Assembly: GCA_029747015.1 (NCBI GenBank)
Contig: JAKOGI010002237.1
Coordinates: 1-64,000 of the forward strand
Length of the DNA stretch: 64,000 nucleotides
Direction of reading: 5' to 3'
Source: Carnegiea gigantea
Lineage: Eukaryota > Streptophyta > Magnoliopsida > Caryophyllales > Cactaceae
The number at the start of each line of letters is the position of its first letter. Within the stretch, counting starts at the first letter, position 1. The notes beneath the pieces are model-generated. The model had not been told where the DNA came from, ran no database searches, and worked only from the letters and a program-made list of their open reading frames with translations. The position numbers and the translations under genes were made by a program. Positions 22,537-33,957 of this stretch are shown piece after piece.

Positions 22537-23834
22537 CTTTACTAATAATTTATTATCTAACATGGCTGCTAAAGATGCCACAACTTACTTAACGAAGAGA
22601 CCAACATTTCAATGAAATACTAAGTTAGGATAAGACAAATTACAATCTAATATATAATATAAAGGTCATGCCTAATAAATATAACAAAGCAACACTAATA
22701 AGGTGAAACCAAATACATCAAACTAGACTAGTAAAAAGGAGAGATATCACTTAGAAGCCAGAGAAATAAAATAAGAGCCCATGAAAAATGATGAATGCAA
22801 CTCTGCACATGAATCAAGAAACGAAATACTAAAATATGCCTGCCTAACCATTAGGTTATCTGCTAGCTAAGATTAACCAAAAATTTTAAAAAACAAATCC
22901 AATAAAGAATTAAAGATGGAGGACGAGAGAGAAAATGCCTTCATGAACATGGGAATAGGTGCAACAAGAAAATACAAAAAGACCAAAGCAATGAAACTGG
23001 GAATGAAAATAATACAAAAAAAGCAAGCTTAAAATGAATCTGATCATAGGTTATCAAGACGACCACCTTTTCCTACCTCAATGCAGAGCACAAAGTTCAT
23101 AGCTAGGAATAAGAACAAGGGAATACTATTGATTGAAATAGGGGTAACTAGACCATGAATGCAGATATGGGTTTGAACCCAAGTAGAGCAAATCAAACGG
23201 ACCAAAATAGAGGATGGATACCCCTGAAAATTGAGCTTAAAACTTGAACAATTTGAACCCAAAACTACAAATTTCTACTCAAATTCAACAACCCAGAGTC
23301 AAATTTTACTAATTTGTATGCCACTAAGAAGAATATGGATCAACAAAAAACAAGATGAAGTGAAAAATACAATCTACTCTATGCCCCCTGAACTGATCTT
23401 GCTTGCTCATATTTAAAGCTTATCAACTCTTTCTTAGTGTAACTATCGAATCTTCAGCTGGAGAAAATGAAGAATTAGGATTGACCGGGTAAATAAAGAA
23501 GAGGTTGAGGATTTGGGGGCTGATTTTGTAGGATTTGGATTTTGGAGCAGAGAAAACATGGAAGTGGAGAATGAAGAACGAAAAAATGGGAGATAGGGGT
23601 GGTTGTTAGAGGCACGTTTAATGGTGTGGGCTTGATGTTAGTGAATAGTGATGGGCCTATAATAAAATTCATCAGTTTTGCTCAATTTGATTGCATCTTT
23701 ATTTTCTTGCTAATTTTTCTACAAAATAACAACAAATACATATAAACGTCTAATTAGTATAATTATTATGAGCCAAAATAAAGTCCATAAGGGTATAAAA
23801 ATTGTATCAATTTTAGGTTGAACAGACATCCATG

Positions 23835-23945
23835 CAAACACATGGGTACAAACTAGTCTATATACATATATATGTATATGCATACACATATGTATATGTA
23901 CACACACACACACACATGCATACTTGCATACATACACACACATAT
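23835..23945. repeat. Mixed TA/CA microsatellite
   Basis: Alternating ATAT/ACAC-type simple sequence lies just outside the LARD element's right target duplication. Overlapping ORFs on both strands encode only YVYV/HTHT-type peptides. Confidence 0.8.
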
Positions 23946-24152
23946 GAAGTATTCACATGGCAAGATGGACTAATGAGTCCATTATCAAGCACCAATGAAG
24001 ATAAAAATGCCAACCTCCTACATGGCATTTTCTCCACTAACCTTCCTCTTGGATTGGTGCTTCTTAACTGCTCATGCCCTATATGGACGAGTGTCTTTCT
24101 TTTAAAATGGTGAATGCCTGTCCTCATCGGCCTTTTTATGGCTTACTTCACC

Positions 24153-24370
24153 TAGAGTTGGGAAAGTCTGAACCGATACGATAACTCGATCCGAATCCAA
24201 CCTAAAGTTACTAAGAGAAACATGAACCGAACCAATTTCGACACATTTGACCATTCAGTTTGAGAACATTTATTTTTTAATTTTGAGTATCTAAACCATG
24301 TTTAAGGTGGATATGAAATCGACCCATTTATTACATGGGTCGACCCAAACTGACCCATTACCCAACTCTA
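24153..24370. mobile_element. 218-bp hAT-type MITE
   Basis: Inverted ends TAGAGTTGGG...CCCAACTCTA are perfect over 10 bp and flanked by the exact 8-bp target duplication ACTTCACC (24145-24152 and 24371-24378). The interior is rich in ACCGA/GACCC motifs. An 8-bp duplication with TA-starting short inverted ends fits the hAT superfamily. It has no coding capacity. Confidence 0.88.
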
Positions 24371-25037
24371 ACTTCACCACCCATCCTGTGCACGAATGCA
24401 TACCTCTCTTCCACTCTTGCTCTACAAGGAGAAGTGTGTTTGAGAAGAGTTAACCCCCCTTCCTGATCACCTTCACCACTGACCCTTTAAGAAGGACAAT
24501 TGCCTCTCTTAGGAGTCATTTCTCTTCAGATTTGACTTCACCACTCATCCTCTACAAGGAGGAGTTCCTCTCTTCTATTCATCCTCTACAAGGGTAAGTG
24601 TGCTCTTGTGCTTTTCTTCTATAAAAGAAGAACGAGTTCCTTTCCTCTACCCATCCTTTATAGGGATAAGTGTCCATTCTCCACTCATCCCTTAAAATGA
24701 TGAATGCATTGTCTCCCTTAATAGTTTAAGGATGAGAACCTCCCCTTAGAGTTAAACCTCTTCTTAGGGAACCTTACATCTTTGTCCATCCCCCTAGGGG
24801 CTAAGACCTGCTCCACTTAACCCTATTCCTAACCAAGCACTATCAAGGCTCTATGATGTGACAAGTAAATGATGTGACAACTAACTCTTGCACCACGTCA
24901 TTTGCCACATGCATCAACATCAAGTGTACAAGTAGATTAAACCATGAGAGCTCCTCTCTTACTGGACCTAAGAAGCCAATTCTTGCCAATGTAGAAGGGA
25001 AAAACCAAGGAATTATGAAATTGCCCTCCCCTAGGGC

Positions 25038-25045
25038 TATAAATA
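25038..25045 (+). promoter_or_regulatory. TATA box in LTR-like fragment
   Basis: TATAAATA lies in CTAGGGCTATAAATAATG. It is the only promoter-like element in this fragment and supports reading it as an LTR on the plus strand. Confidence 0.4.
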
Positions 25046-25330
25046 ATGACCACAGTATGAGCATATTTCTTCATTTACGTTATGATAATGTTTGAGACCT
25101 TTCTTCATGTTGATCAAAGATCTAACCTTAAAGTTTCTGTCTTTATTCATCCTTTCCGACACCTAACTTGATTATTGGAAGGACATTCCTCAAAATCCAC
25201 ACTTGGGGTATTGTCTTTTTGTAGGTTAGGAGCTTACCACTAAATGGACTACGATGACTACCATTCACGACCAAGCAAATGGCTCAGGACCTTGCAGCCC
25301 ATCACTGCTCCTATGTAGGTTGTATTACTC

Positions 25331-25869
25331 CTATTTCTTATCAGTCACCCATACAAGTTTTGCTGGAAACAAAAAGAAAGTCACAAAAGTAATGCATCTC
25401 ATGCAATAATTATTTTATCTAGAACCAAACAATAAAAAACTTAACATGAAAATCCATTTTCATTGTAAAATCACAAAAAAATGATTTTTGCAAAAACCAT
25501 ATTCCCTGGCCAAAAAATATCTAAAAAAATTAGTGAAAAATATAAAAAGAGGAAGCCAAAAAGGGGCAACGAAGCGAAACTAAGCAAGAAAAATAAAACT
25601 CTGAAAATTTGTCCATGATGGGAATTGAACTTGGAGATCTCTGCAAGTCCCTATAACCAGAGATGTTGTGCCACCAAGACTACAAGTTTGTCGTTATGAG
25701 CATATTAGAGGAGCAAAAAAAAAAAAAAAAAACATAATGGAGCAGGTTGGATTGGATTAGAGCAGGTTGGAGCAAATTTGACTAGCTGTTAGCAGATTAG
25801 AGTATATTAGAGTAGGTTGAAGTAGCTTACAACAGATTAGAGCATGTTAGACTAGGTTTGACTAGCAGT
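25331..25869. other. Intergenic, with degenerate short tandem repeats
   Basis: 25331-25735 is AT-rich with no ORF; a poly(A) run lies at 25714-25732. 25740-25869 is a degenerate array of a ~25-bp motif (GAGCAGGTTGGA / GACTAGC variants) that continues after the next element at 26420-26515, so that element landed inside the array. Confidence 0.5.
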
Positions 25870-26419
25870 TAGAGATGACATGGCTCAAGAACCCAGCCCA
25901 AACCCATACCCATTCGAGTGGTTGTGGGTTGGGTCTAGATCTAGTTTGAAAAATTGAGACTCAGGCACGACCCGAAACCAATTTAAGACCTGTTAATGTT
26001 TATTAATTTTTTAAATGTGAAAATTGGTTGCACCGTAAGTTTAAGTAGCTAAATCTTTTGAGTTTACTTGCCTTACATTGCACCACTTGGATTCTCGGTC
26101 ACTACTCCTCGTCCTCAATCTCCATATACTCTCCTTGCTCGCTTAGTCACATATGTTACTTTCTCAGACCCACTTGATAAAAAATTCTCACTTTGAAAGA
26201 GTTTTTTTTCATAGTAAATGTCATATCTTTTGAATCAAATTCTTTGTCATTAGAATGTAGGAATTTATGTTGAAATAGGGGGAAAAAATAAAAAAATTCA
26301 TTACAAAAATTCTTTGCTTTGAAAAATGATAGAGATCCGCTAAAGATCCATACACCCATTAGACCCATAAGGTCTGAGTCGAGTGGGCCCATACTAGACC
26401 CAATTCATTGACATCTCTA
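25870..26419. mobile_element. 550-bp hAT-type non-autonomous element
   Basis: Inverted ends are TAGAGATGACATGG and, from the right, TAGAGATGTCAATG. Flanking octamers CTAGCAGT (25862-25869) and CTAGCGGT (26420-26427) match at 7 of 8. Subterminal GGGTC/GACCC motifs are typical of these plant elements. It has no transposase. Confidence 0.85.
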
Positions 26420-26631
26420 CTAGCGGTTAACAGAGTAGGTCGAAGCAGCTTAGAATAATTTGGACAGTTTTAGAACATTTTGGAGCATTTTGGAGTGATT
26501 TTCGATGGTTTTGTGCAATAATATTTATTTTTTAATACTAGTTTACATCCAAAAAAATTATGCAACAGATGAGTTAAACATGATTGTAAGTATTATTGCT
26601 CACATTAATAATATTTTTCATACATTGATCG

Positions 26632-27151
26632 TCCCCCCTGGTGGAAAGAGAGGGAGGGGTAGACCGAAAAAAAGCCTAAAGGAAGTGGTTAGAGAGGACT
26701 TGAGAGTTGCCGGTCTGACGGAGGATATGGCTCAGGATAGGAGGTTGTGGCGGGATAGGATTAGGGTCTCTGATTGTAGGGGACCGGACGCGTAGATGGT
26801 AGTAGCTCCGGTGTGGTGGGGGCGGCTTTGGTTTTGGGGTGCTTGTCTGCAGGTCGTGCTTTTCTGGGATGGATGACATCTAGTGACGGCATCTAGCGCC
26901 TCTGGTGGGTTGAGGTATGTCTCTACTCCTTGGTTATTTCGCTCTCCGGCATATTTTCTCCTCCGTGGTTTTGGTTTGCATTCGTTTTCTCTATAAACTT
27001 TTTTCAAAAATTGTTTTGTGGGTCTTAAGGAATCGACCTCTCTATGGGTAGAAATACCAGTAGGGGTAAGGTTGCCTACAGCTGGATCTCCCCAGACCCC
27101 GCGAAAGCGGGACCCACACTGGGAGTAGTTGTTGTTGTTGTTGTTGTTGTA
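26632..27151 (+). mobile_element. 5'-truncated RTE-type LINE, 3' end
   Basis: It starts inside the last part of ORF2: 26640-26795 encodes GRGRPKKSLKEVVREDL...LTEDMAQDRRLW, the characteristic C-terminal end of plant RTE-clade LINE proteins. A stop (TAG) at 26793-26795 follows. The ~330-bp 3' UTR contains CTCCCCAGACCCCGC and ends in a (TTG)n tail at 27128-27150, diagnostic of plant RTE. Truncation at the 5' end is usual for LINE insertions. No clear target duplication was found. Confidence 0.85.
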
Positions 27152-27812
27152 AGTAGTTAAATCTGTTTCGCTGCAGCAAAACATTATGCATAGAAATTTA
27201 GCTGTGTTCATTGATGAATTCATATCACCTTCTACACTCCTACTTTTTATTCATAGCTTGTTTGTTTTGTTCATTTACAACCCAATGCTGGGTAATATGT
27301 GTTGTCTTGTCCAAATTGGAATCCATTATTCATGCATTTGGCTAAAATTGTGTAGCGTGTAGCATGATATAGTCATATCAATTTCTCGTTGTCTACTAAT
27401 TTGAAGTGTTCTGTCATTCAAAATCTTCCAAATGCTCTTTAACACTTCGAACATTCTATCTCGATTGTCGACCATAACAAAGAGTGGGGAGCTTGAAATT
27501 CTCTTTACCTTCAGTTGTTGACCCATATTTTTTGATTTATTTTTATACCTTTAAAGTGAATGATAATAATGTAAATCTCGCTTAGATTGAGATTAATATG
27601 TTAATTGATCATATATAATTTATTGGTTAAAAATGGCTTTAAAGTTGTGCTATGTTGTTCTCCTTTTCTTAATCTATCATTAGTATTGATTTAAAAAATT
27701 ATTTTGTAGAAGTTACCATTTTTTTACTTACATTAGTAGAGAGCAATTTGTCGTTCATGCAAAAGAATTATATTTTCCTTTAGCCAATTTGAGTTTACTT
27801 CGAAGAGGTTTC
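27152..27812. other. AT-rich intergenic with transposase scrap
   Basis: Apart from the Harbinger-like fragment at 27326-27526, no feature is evident. GTTTC at 27808-27812 is the left duplication of the next element. Confidence 0.5.
27326..27526 (-). pseudogene. PIF/Harbinger transposase C-terminal scrap
   Basis: A 66-residue minus-strand frame ending in SIWKILNDRTLQISRQREID...YTLHNFSQMHE. The WKIL...Q..I......LHNF spacing matches the region around the last catalytic helix of plant PIF/Harbinger nucleases. Only this fragment remains. It differs in sequence from the transposase at 33373-37898 and so represents a separate element. Confidence 0.5.
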
Positions 27813-28607
27813 TAAGGGTGAGCAGGATCGGGTATCCGGTTGGTTCTTTCAGAGCCAGAATCGAACCCGGTTGGAATTAGGTCCTAAAATTCGGAACCGG
27901 TCTTGGACCTGGGTACCCGGTTCTTAAGTAATATTTTTTTATTTTTTTCTCATTTTTCCCAAATAAAATAGAAACAGAGACGGATTGAAGGAAGCTGAGA
28001 ATTCATATATAAGGCTAAATTAAATACGCAATAAATAGGAAAGAAGATTCACGTACTTTAAAATAAACTCAAAGAATTAGAGATAATGTTAATCAGAAAC
28101 CCATGAATCAAGATTATAAATGAACGATACATTTAAAAATTATTTTAATTCACTTGAAATAGAAAGAAAAAGAGAGGGAATCTGTCTAAATAATATAAAA
28201 ACAAATACGTAATAAGTGACAAGGCTTGTGAGGAGAAGAACCAAAACTTGAAGGAAGAAATCAATGACATTTGAGATATACAAAGAGTAAGTCGGGGTTA
28301 AATTGAAAACAAAAAAGACAAAGGGTAAATTAGGATAGTTGGGAGTTGGATTTTAGTACAAGAGATACATCACTTGAGGATCAAGGGTTTACTTTGTATT
28401 ATTTTTCATAAAAACTCTTTAAATTTTGACGAGGTACGGGGTACTGGGTCTAGGTCCATTTCCAAAATTTCAGGACCTAGTACCGGACTCGGTTATAACC
28501 AGGTCCTAAATTTTGGAACCGGTTGAACCGGATCCGGGTAAGGACCCGTCAGGTCCAAACCGGTTTTGGGTCCGAAACCAGGTACCCGATTTTTTTGCTC
28601 ACCCTTA
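27813..28607. mobile_element. 795-bp inverted-repeat element (hAT-like)
   Basis: The ends TAAGGGTGAGCA and TGCTCACCCTTA are perfect 12-bp inverted repeats. Exact GTTTC lies immediately outside both ends (27808-27812 and 28608-28612). Subterminal CCGGTT/GGTACC-rich sequence is inverted at both ends. It has no transposase. The termini look hAT-like, although the duplication is visible over only 5 bp. Confidence 0.8.
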
Positions 28608-28628
28608 GTTTCAAGGGCAGGTTGGAAT

Positions 28629-29168
28629 TAGCGATGATAATAAAATCCGTACCCATTTAAAACTCACAAAACATGCTCCATTTAAAATCCAAATGAATGA
28701 TGAAAATAGGTTTTAAATGAGTATAAGGCGGGTATTGGAAAACGGGTATGAGAATGAGTACGGGTATGGGTATAGCCATCACTCGCCCTATGCCCATACC
28801 CTACGCGTATCCTTTTTTATAATAAGAAAAAAATTATTTTTGATTAATATTTTCCGATTTAAGTACAATCCAAACCGTTCTAATAAAAAAATTAGTCAAT
28901 AATATATTTAATTTCACATTTTTAAACAATATATTCCCAAAATATCACAACTTTGTAATCTTATAATGACAAAAATATATATCGTACTTGGATATGAATT
29001 TTATATGAAACTCGAATAAAACCTGTAAACCGGCAAAATCCGCTGGGTATAGGTATGAGTTTTGTTTTTTAATAGTCAATAAATACATATATGAATATGG
29101 GTATGATTTTCAAATACGGGTATGAATAAAGGTATAGCTCAACCCACGCCGACCCATTCTCATCCGTA
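28629..29168. mobile_element. 540-bp hAT-type non-autonomous element
   Basis: Flanked by exact octamer GTTGGAAT (28621-28628 and 29169-29176). The left end TAGCGATGATAATAAAATCC and the reverse-complemented right end TACGGATGAGAATGGG are related. The interior has inverted GGGTATG/CATACCC motifs. It lies only 21 bp from the preceding element. Confidence 0.88.
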
Positions 29169-29537
29169 GTTGGAATATGCTCATTAGTCATAAGGCCTGT
29201 TCTGTAGACCATGGCACCTTAGAGCAGCTGCAGCAGCTGCCTCGCCCGAGGAGAGAGAGTGGCGCACGAGGAAGGTGGCGGCTCGGGGGCGTGCACAAGA
29301 CGGCTTGGCTCGCTGGCTCGGCGAGGCGGCGTGGGGCGTGAGGCGCGAGGCGCCTCGCGCTTATTTTTTTTGCTGATTCCCCCCCCCCAAAACGATGTCG
29401 TTTTGAGGGGGTTGACAGCTTTTTTTTTTTTGGTTAACCGTTGGGCTGACACTGGCAATTGAACCGTTAGGCTGGCAGGGTGCTATTGCTCCCTTGACAT
29501 GTGAATATTTTTTTTAAAATTTTGTGTGTGTAATTAT

Positions 29538-29547
29538 GTATAAATAT
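29538..29547 (+). promoter_or_regulatory. Possible promoter TATA of the Harbinger element
   Basis: GTATAAATAT is followed by a C/T-rich segment (29572-29605), as in many plant leaders, about 320 bp inside the left end and upstream of ORF1. Confidence 0.3.
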
Positions 29548-30199
29548 GTGAAATTAGTTTGAGTTTTCTCACTTACAAATTCACTCAACCTCTCCTCCTC
29601 TTGAGAAAATTTGCCATTTTTTCTTGCATTTGTATTTAGTTTTTATATCAAGGAAGAAGTGCAAGAAAGAGTAAAAATTTATATTTTTAGTTTCATTAAA
29701 TGCTTAATGTTGTGTATTCAAGTAGATAATGTATTTGACTAATATTGTTATTTTTCTATTTGTAGAGAAAATTGTTGGTATTGATATTTTGTTCATATAT
29801 TAAATTTTATAATGATCATATGTTTTTAATGATCATATGTTTTTAATATAGTAGCTATGATTTTATTTTTGAAATATTTTGGTAGAATAATTTTAGTGAT
29901 GTTATTAAAAGAATTATGGGCATAAAAGTGGGATTCCCTCTTTGGTGTTATTAAAAGAATTATATGTTAATGAATATGTTAATGAAGTGAAGAAATTTGT
30001 ATAATTTTGTTCTCTCTAGTGAGACATTTTAGCAACAACGAAGTGAATAAATTAATAAGAATTTATAAATTCAATTGTGTTAAATTGGTTATTTTTTACT
30101 TTAGAAATTGGTAATTTTAGTTTGCAACATTGTTGTTATTTGTATTTGTAGAGACATTGGAGTTGCTCTTCCAATCAAGAAACAAGTGAAGAAAAATTG

Positions 30200-31830
30200 T
30201 AAGTTGCTATTTAATTTTTAATGTGTTGGAAAAAAATATTATGTGGTGGTTAATATGTTAAATGTCAAAAACATTATATTTTATTAATGTAGTAGCAATG
30301 AGATGGGAAATATAGTAGCGAGATTAATTTGAACATGTTAATGTATATGATAATTAAAATGAACAAGTTAGTTGATAAAATCAATGGTAATGTGTATGAT
30401 AATTAAAATAAACAAGTTAATAAAAATTAGAAATGAACATGGTAATGTATATGATAATTACAATGAACATATTAATTGATAAAATGAATGGTTTAACTTG
30501 TTTTTCATATCTGTTATGAACATTTTAATGCATATGATAACTAAAATTATCATTTTATTTGACAAAATGAATGGTTTCCTTTAATTTTAGTAAATGCTAT
30601 TAAAATGAAGATGGTAATGTGTATGATAATTGAAATGAAACAGTAATTAAAAATTAAAATTAACATGTTACTTGAGGAAGTGAATGGTTATGGTTTGTTC
30701 ATTATAGATTATGAAAAATTGAAAATGAACATGTTCATGTACATGACAATTAAAAAGAACATGTTACTTGAAAAAAATGATTGGTTTAATTTGGTTTTCC
30801 TTTATGTTATGTTAATATATATGATAACTAAAATTAACATGTTAATATAGTAGAGAGATTAATTTGAACATGTTAATGTATATGATAATTAAAATGAACA
30901 AGTTAGTTAATAAAATCAATGGTTTCCTTTATTTTTCATATAAGTTATTAAAATAAACATGGTTATGCGTATGATAATTAAAATGAACATGTTAATGTAC
31001 ATGAAAATTAAAATGAACATGCTACTTGATAAAATGAATGGTTTAATTTGTTTTTCATATATGTGAGTAATATGAACGTGTTAATATATTTGATAACTAA
31101 AATTAACAATTTATTTTATAAAATGATGGTGTGCTTAATTTTTCGTAAATGTTATTAAAATAAATATGGTAATGTGTATGATAATTAAAATGAAGAAGCT
31201 AGTAAAAATTAAAATTAACATGTTACCTGGTGAAGTGAATGGTTATCTTCTTTTTATTATATGTTATTAAAAATAAAAAATGAACATGTTAATGTATATG
31301 AAAATTAAAATGAACATGTCACTTGATTAAATGAATGATTTAATTTGTTTTTCGTATATTTAAGTAATATGAACATGTTAACATATTTGATAACTAAAAT
31401 TAACATTTTATTTGATAAAATGCATGGTGTGCTTTACTTTTCGTAAATGTTATTAAAATGAAGATGGTAATATGTGTGATAATTAAAATGAACAAGTTAT
31501 CAAAAATTTAAATCAACATGTTACTTGGTGAAGTGAATGGTTATCTTCTTTTTATTATATGTTCTTAAAAATTAAAAATTAACATGTTAATATATATGAA
31601 AATTAAAATAAACATGTTACTTGATAAAATGAATGGTTTAATTTTTTTTTTGTCATATATGTTAGTAATATGAACATGTTAATGTTTATGATAATTAAAA
31701 TTAACATATTACTTCATAAAGTGAACAATTTAATTTTTTATTTTGTATATGCTACTAACAAATTAAAATGAACATGTTCAATGTATAAGACATTTAAAAT
31801 GAAAATGTTACTTGATGCACTTATTAATAT
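30200..31830 (+). repeat. Diverged minisatellite, ~100-bp units
   Basis: Repeated blocks of the type GAACATGTTAATGTATATGA, GATAAAATGAATGGTTT and TTTTTCATATATGTTA recur roughly every 100 bp over 1.6 kb. The copies are heavily diverged and there is no ORF. It lies between the promoter-like region and ORF1, presumably as leader or intron of the Harbinger element. Confidence 0.75.
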
Positions 31831-31870
31831 GATTAATTATAAATTTGTAGGTGGTAATTTCATCTGAAAT

Positions 31871-33104
31871 ATGGATCCTAACACTCCCCCGTCCTTTATG
31901 AGCTTGCTTGAAGGTGACGATTCACCCCAAGTGGGGGGTAATAGTGCTACCCCAATCCCTGCATACAATCATCATGTCTCTTAACCCCCATGTGCCACAA
32001 AACTACCAACATCATCCGCATCATCCATATTACCCACCCCACCTTACCTCGCGGAATTCAAGTGGTTCAAGTCAGAATCCTAGACCATGTCCCCCACCAT
32101 ATTACACAACAACACATAATGAACCTTTCAATGTGCACGGGGGTGAATGCCTGTTACTACCCTCCTTACTATCCACCGCCACCTCCTCATCAAAATTACC
32201 TTTCTGCGGGGAGCAACTCCACCCCCTCATCCACACCGATAGGATCAGTAGTCGGGTTGGGGCAGTCTGAGATAAACATTGAGACAAGTACTGATGAGGG
32301 GGACGAGGAGGAAGTAATGGGAGGTACGATGGGTAGTGCGAAGAAGTGGACAATTGACGAAGATCACCAACTTATTCGGGCGTGGATAAATGTAGGCACG
32401 GATCCTATTGTTGAGACTGACCAAAAGAAAGCTAGTTTCTGAAGTAGGGTGACCTTGGCTTTTAATGAGTGCCGTCTACAAGGGGTATTAGCACGAACTG
32501 CAAAGACATGTAACAGTGATGGCTTCGGTATACCCCAATAGTCAACAAATAGATAGGTATTATGCTCGAAGTAGAACGTAGTAATCACAGTGGGTGGAAT
32601 AATGCGAAGATTGTACAGGAGGCCCACAGATTGTACATTGAGCGTACATCGAAAAAGTTTGAGTTGGAGCATTGGTATGAGATGTTCAAGGATCAGCCAA
32701 AGTGGCGGGCGATATGTAACTCACCTAAGTCAGGGTCAGGATCGTCAAAAAGGTCTAAACCCGACACCGAAGAGGCTGGAGATGAAGGTGTCAGTGGCGG
32801 TGAAAGACCTGAGGGCCGCAAAGCCGTAAAGACAAGGATGAAACAAAAGGCGAACAACGCTGTAGTTGATCTAGTAGCATCTGAGCTGAAGGACATAAAG
32901 ATTGCCAACATTGATATGAATGAAATGTTCAAGGAGTTCTTCATCACAGCAAAACAAGAGATGTCTCAGAAAATAGTGATAAGGGAAGCAAAAATGAGGA
33001 GGGAGGAGGATCGAATCATCATGATCGACACCTCCACAACGCCTCCTCAACAAGTGTCTTACTACGAGCAAAGGAATGGGGAAATAATGCAAAAGAGATA
33101 TTGA
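31871..33104 (+). pseudogene. PIF/Harbinger ORF1 (Myb/SANT-like, NAM-associated C-terminus)
   Basis: In autonomous PIF/Harbinger elements this DNA-binding protein is needed with the nuclease for transposition. It starts at ATG 31871 (MDPNTPPSFMSLLEG). A proline/tyrosine-rich region follows, then the SANT-like block KKWTIDEDHQLIRAWINVGTDP (32341-32406). The FELEHWYEMFKDQPKW motif lies near 32659-32706, a GSSKRSK...ERPEGRKA segment follows, and a helical C-terminus ends at 33102-33104. At least two frameshifts and stops (31981-31983, 32440-32442, and 32540-32560) break it, so no full-length product is possible. Confidence 0.85.
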
Positions 33105-33372
33105 AGCTCATCGTCACATCATTAATATGTCTACCTTCCCTCCTAATGTTGTAAATTACGAGAACTATGTGTCTCATCGTATGTAGTAACATGTTACTAT
33201 ATGGCTTTTGTTTTCCATGTGTTGTAATAGATATGAGTTTGGTTACTCTTATGTATCTCATCGTATGTTATGAAGTTATGCAAAATGGGTGTGCCTATTA
33301 TTGTTTAATAAAAATGATTACTCTTATGTACATTAACGTGTAATCATTATTATGTTGCGCAAGCCATTTGAA

Positions 33373-33957
33373 ATGGAAAATTTTAATATGGACACGTTGC
33401 CTACTAAGGAGGAATCATCGTCCTCCTCCTCGTCGACCTCTTCCTCGTCAGATGATAATGTCATAATCCCTGTCATGGGGGCGTACATCCAATATCAACA
33501 ACGGGCGCAACAACAAATGATGCTCCTTGCGCAACTGAGGCAAGCAGCAATGGAGATGAAGCCATCGGCATCTACGCCTTGGATACAAAGGAGATGTATT
33601 AGGAGAGATAGAGAAGCTGCCCACAACCGCTTATACCAAGACTGCTTCGCCGAAGATTCAGTATACAACGAACATCATTTTCGACGTAGATTCAGAATGT
33701 GGAGGCACTTATTTCTCCGTATTGTTGAAGCACTCGGCAATCATTCAGAGTATTTTCAGGTGAGGTATGATGCGACGGGAAAGCGTGGATTGTCGCCATT
33801 AACCAAATGCACTGCAGCCATGCGAATGCTTGCCTATGGTGTAGCAGCTGATTGTGTTGATGAGTACTTGAAGATTGGTGCGAGTACCGTATTGAAATGC
33901 CTCAAAAAGTTCATCTCATGCGTCGTTGAGGTATTCGGGGAGCAGTACTTGAGAAAA
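33373..33957 (+). pseudogene. PIF/Harbinger DDE transposase, N-terminal part
   Basis: ATG 33373 is preferred over the in-frame 33352. The first ~70 residues are serine- and glutamine-rich. Then come RRCIRRDREAAHNRLYQDCF, HFRRRFRMWRHLFLRIV and GLSPLTKCTAAMRMLAYG, the helix-turn-helix region of plant HARBI1/ALP1-like nucleases. The frame is open to YLRK and is cut by the LTR element at 33958. The remainder with the catalytic core lies at 37138-37898. Confidence 0.9.

Larger units (their letters stand above)
16742..23824 (-). mobile_element. Complete LARD-like LTR retroelement with nested solo LTR
   Basis: The element is bounded by TGTT...AACA ends and an exact 5-bp target duplication GACAT (16737-16741 and 23825-23829). 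LTRs lie at 16742-18150 and 21163-23824; the latter is interrupted by a 1265-bp insertion. The primer-binding site and polypurine tract positions fix the minus orientation. The ~3-kb interior (18151-21162) carries one decayed frame set and no protease, RT, RNase H or integrase. That fits a large retrotransposon derivative mobilised in trans. The two LTRs differ at roughly one position in ten over the first ~110 bp, so the copy is old. The same family occurs in opposite orientation at 1500-4095. Confidence 0.85.
21163..23824 (-). repeat. 5' LTR of the LARD-like element (interrupted)
   Basis: The LTR is split into 21163-21271 and 22537-23824 by the nested solo LTR. Without it the LTR is about 1.39 kb, matching the 3' LTR. 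Flank GACAT at 23825-23829. Confidence 0.85.
23950..25330 (+). mobile_element. LTR-like fragment with TATA box, interrupted by a small hAT element
   Basis: It contains repeated motifs of the CTCTACAAGGA and GGTGAATGC type, then a TATA box and a structured leader with no ORF. This is the general look of a plant LTR U3-R-U5. The ends could not be fixed and no target duplication was found, so it may be truncated. The 218-bp element at 24153-24370 is nested in it. Confidence 0.35.

Noticed and set aside
25617..25693. A tRNA gene or tRNA-derived SINE on the minus strand
   Set aside because: A box-B-like AAGTTCAATTCCC and a weak box-A-like segment occur, but no acceptor stem or anticodon arm could be paired and no SINE ends were found.
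29219..29462. GC-rich ORFs on both strands as a gene or CpG-island exon
   Set aside because: The GC-rich sequence is the left end of the Harbinger element; the two overlapping ORFs are low-complexity and unrelated to any family.
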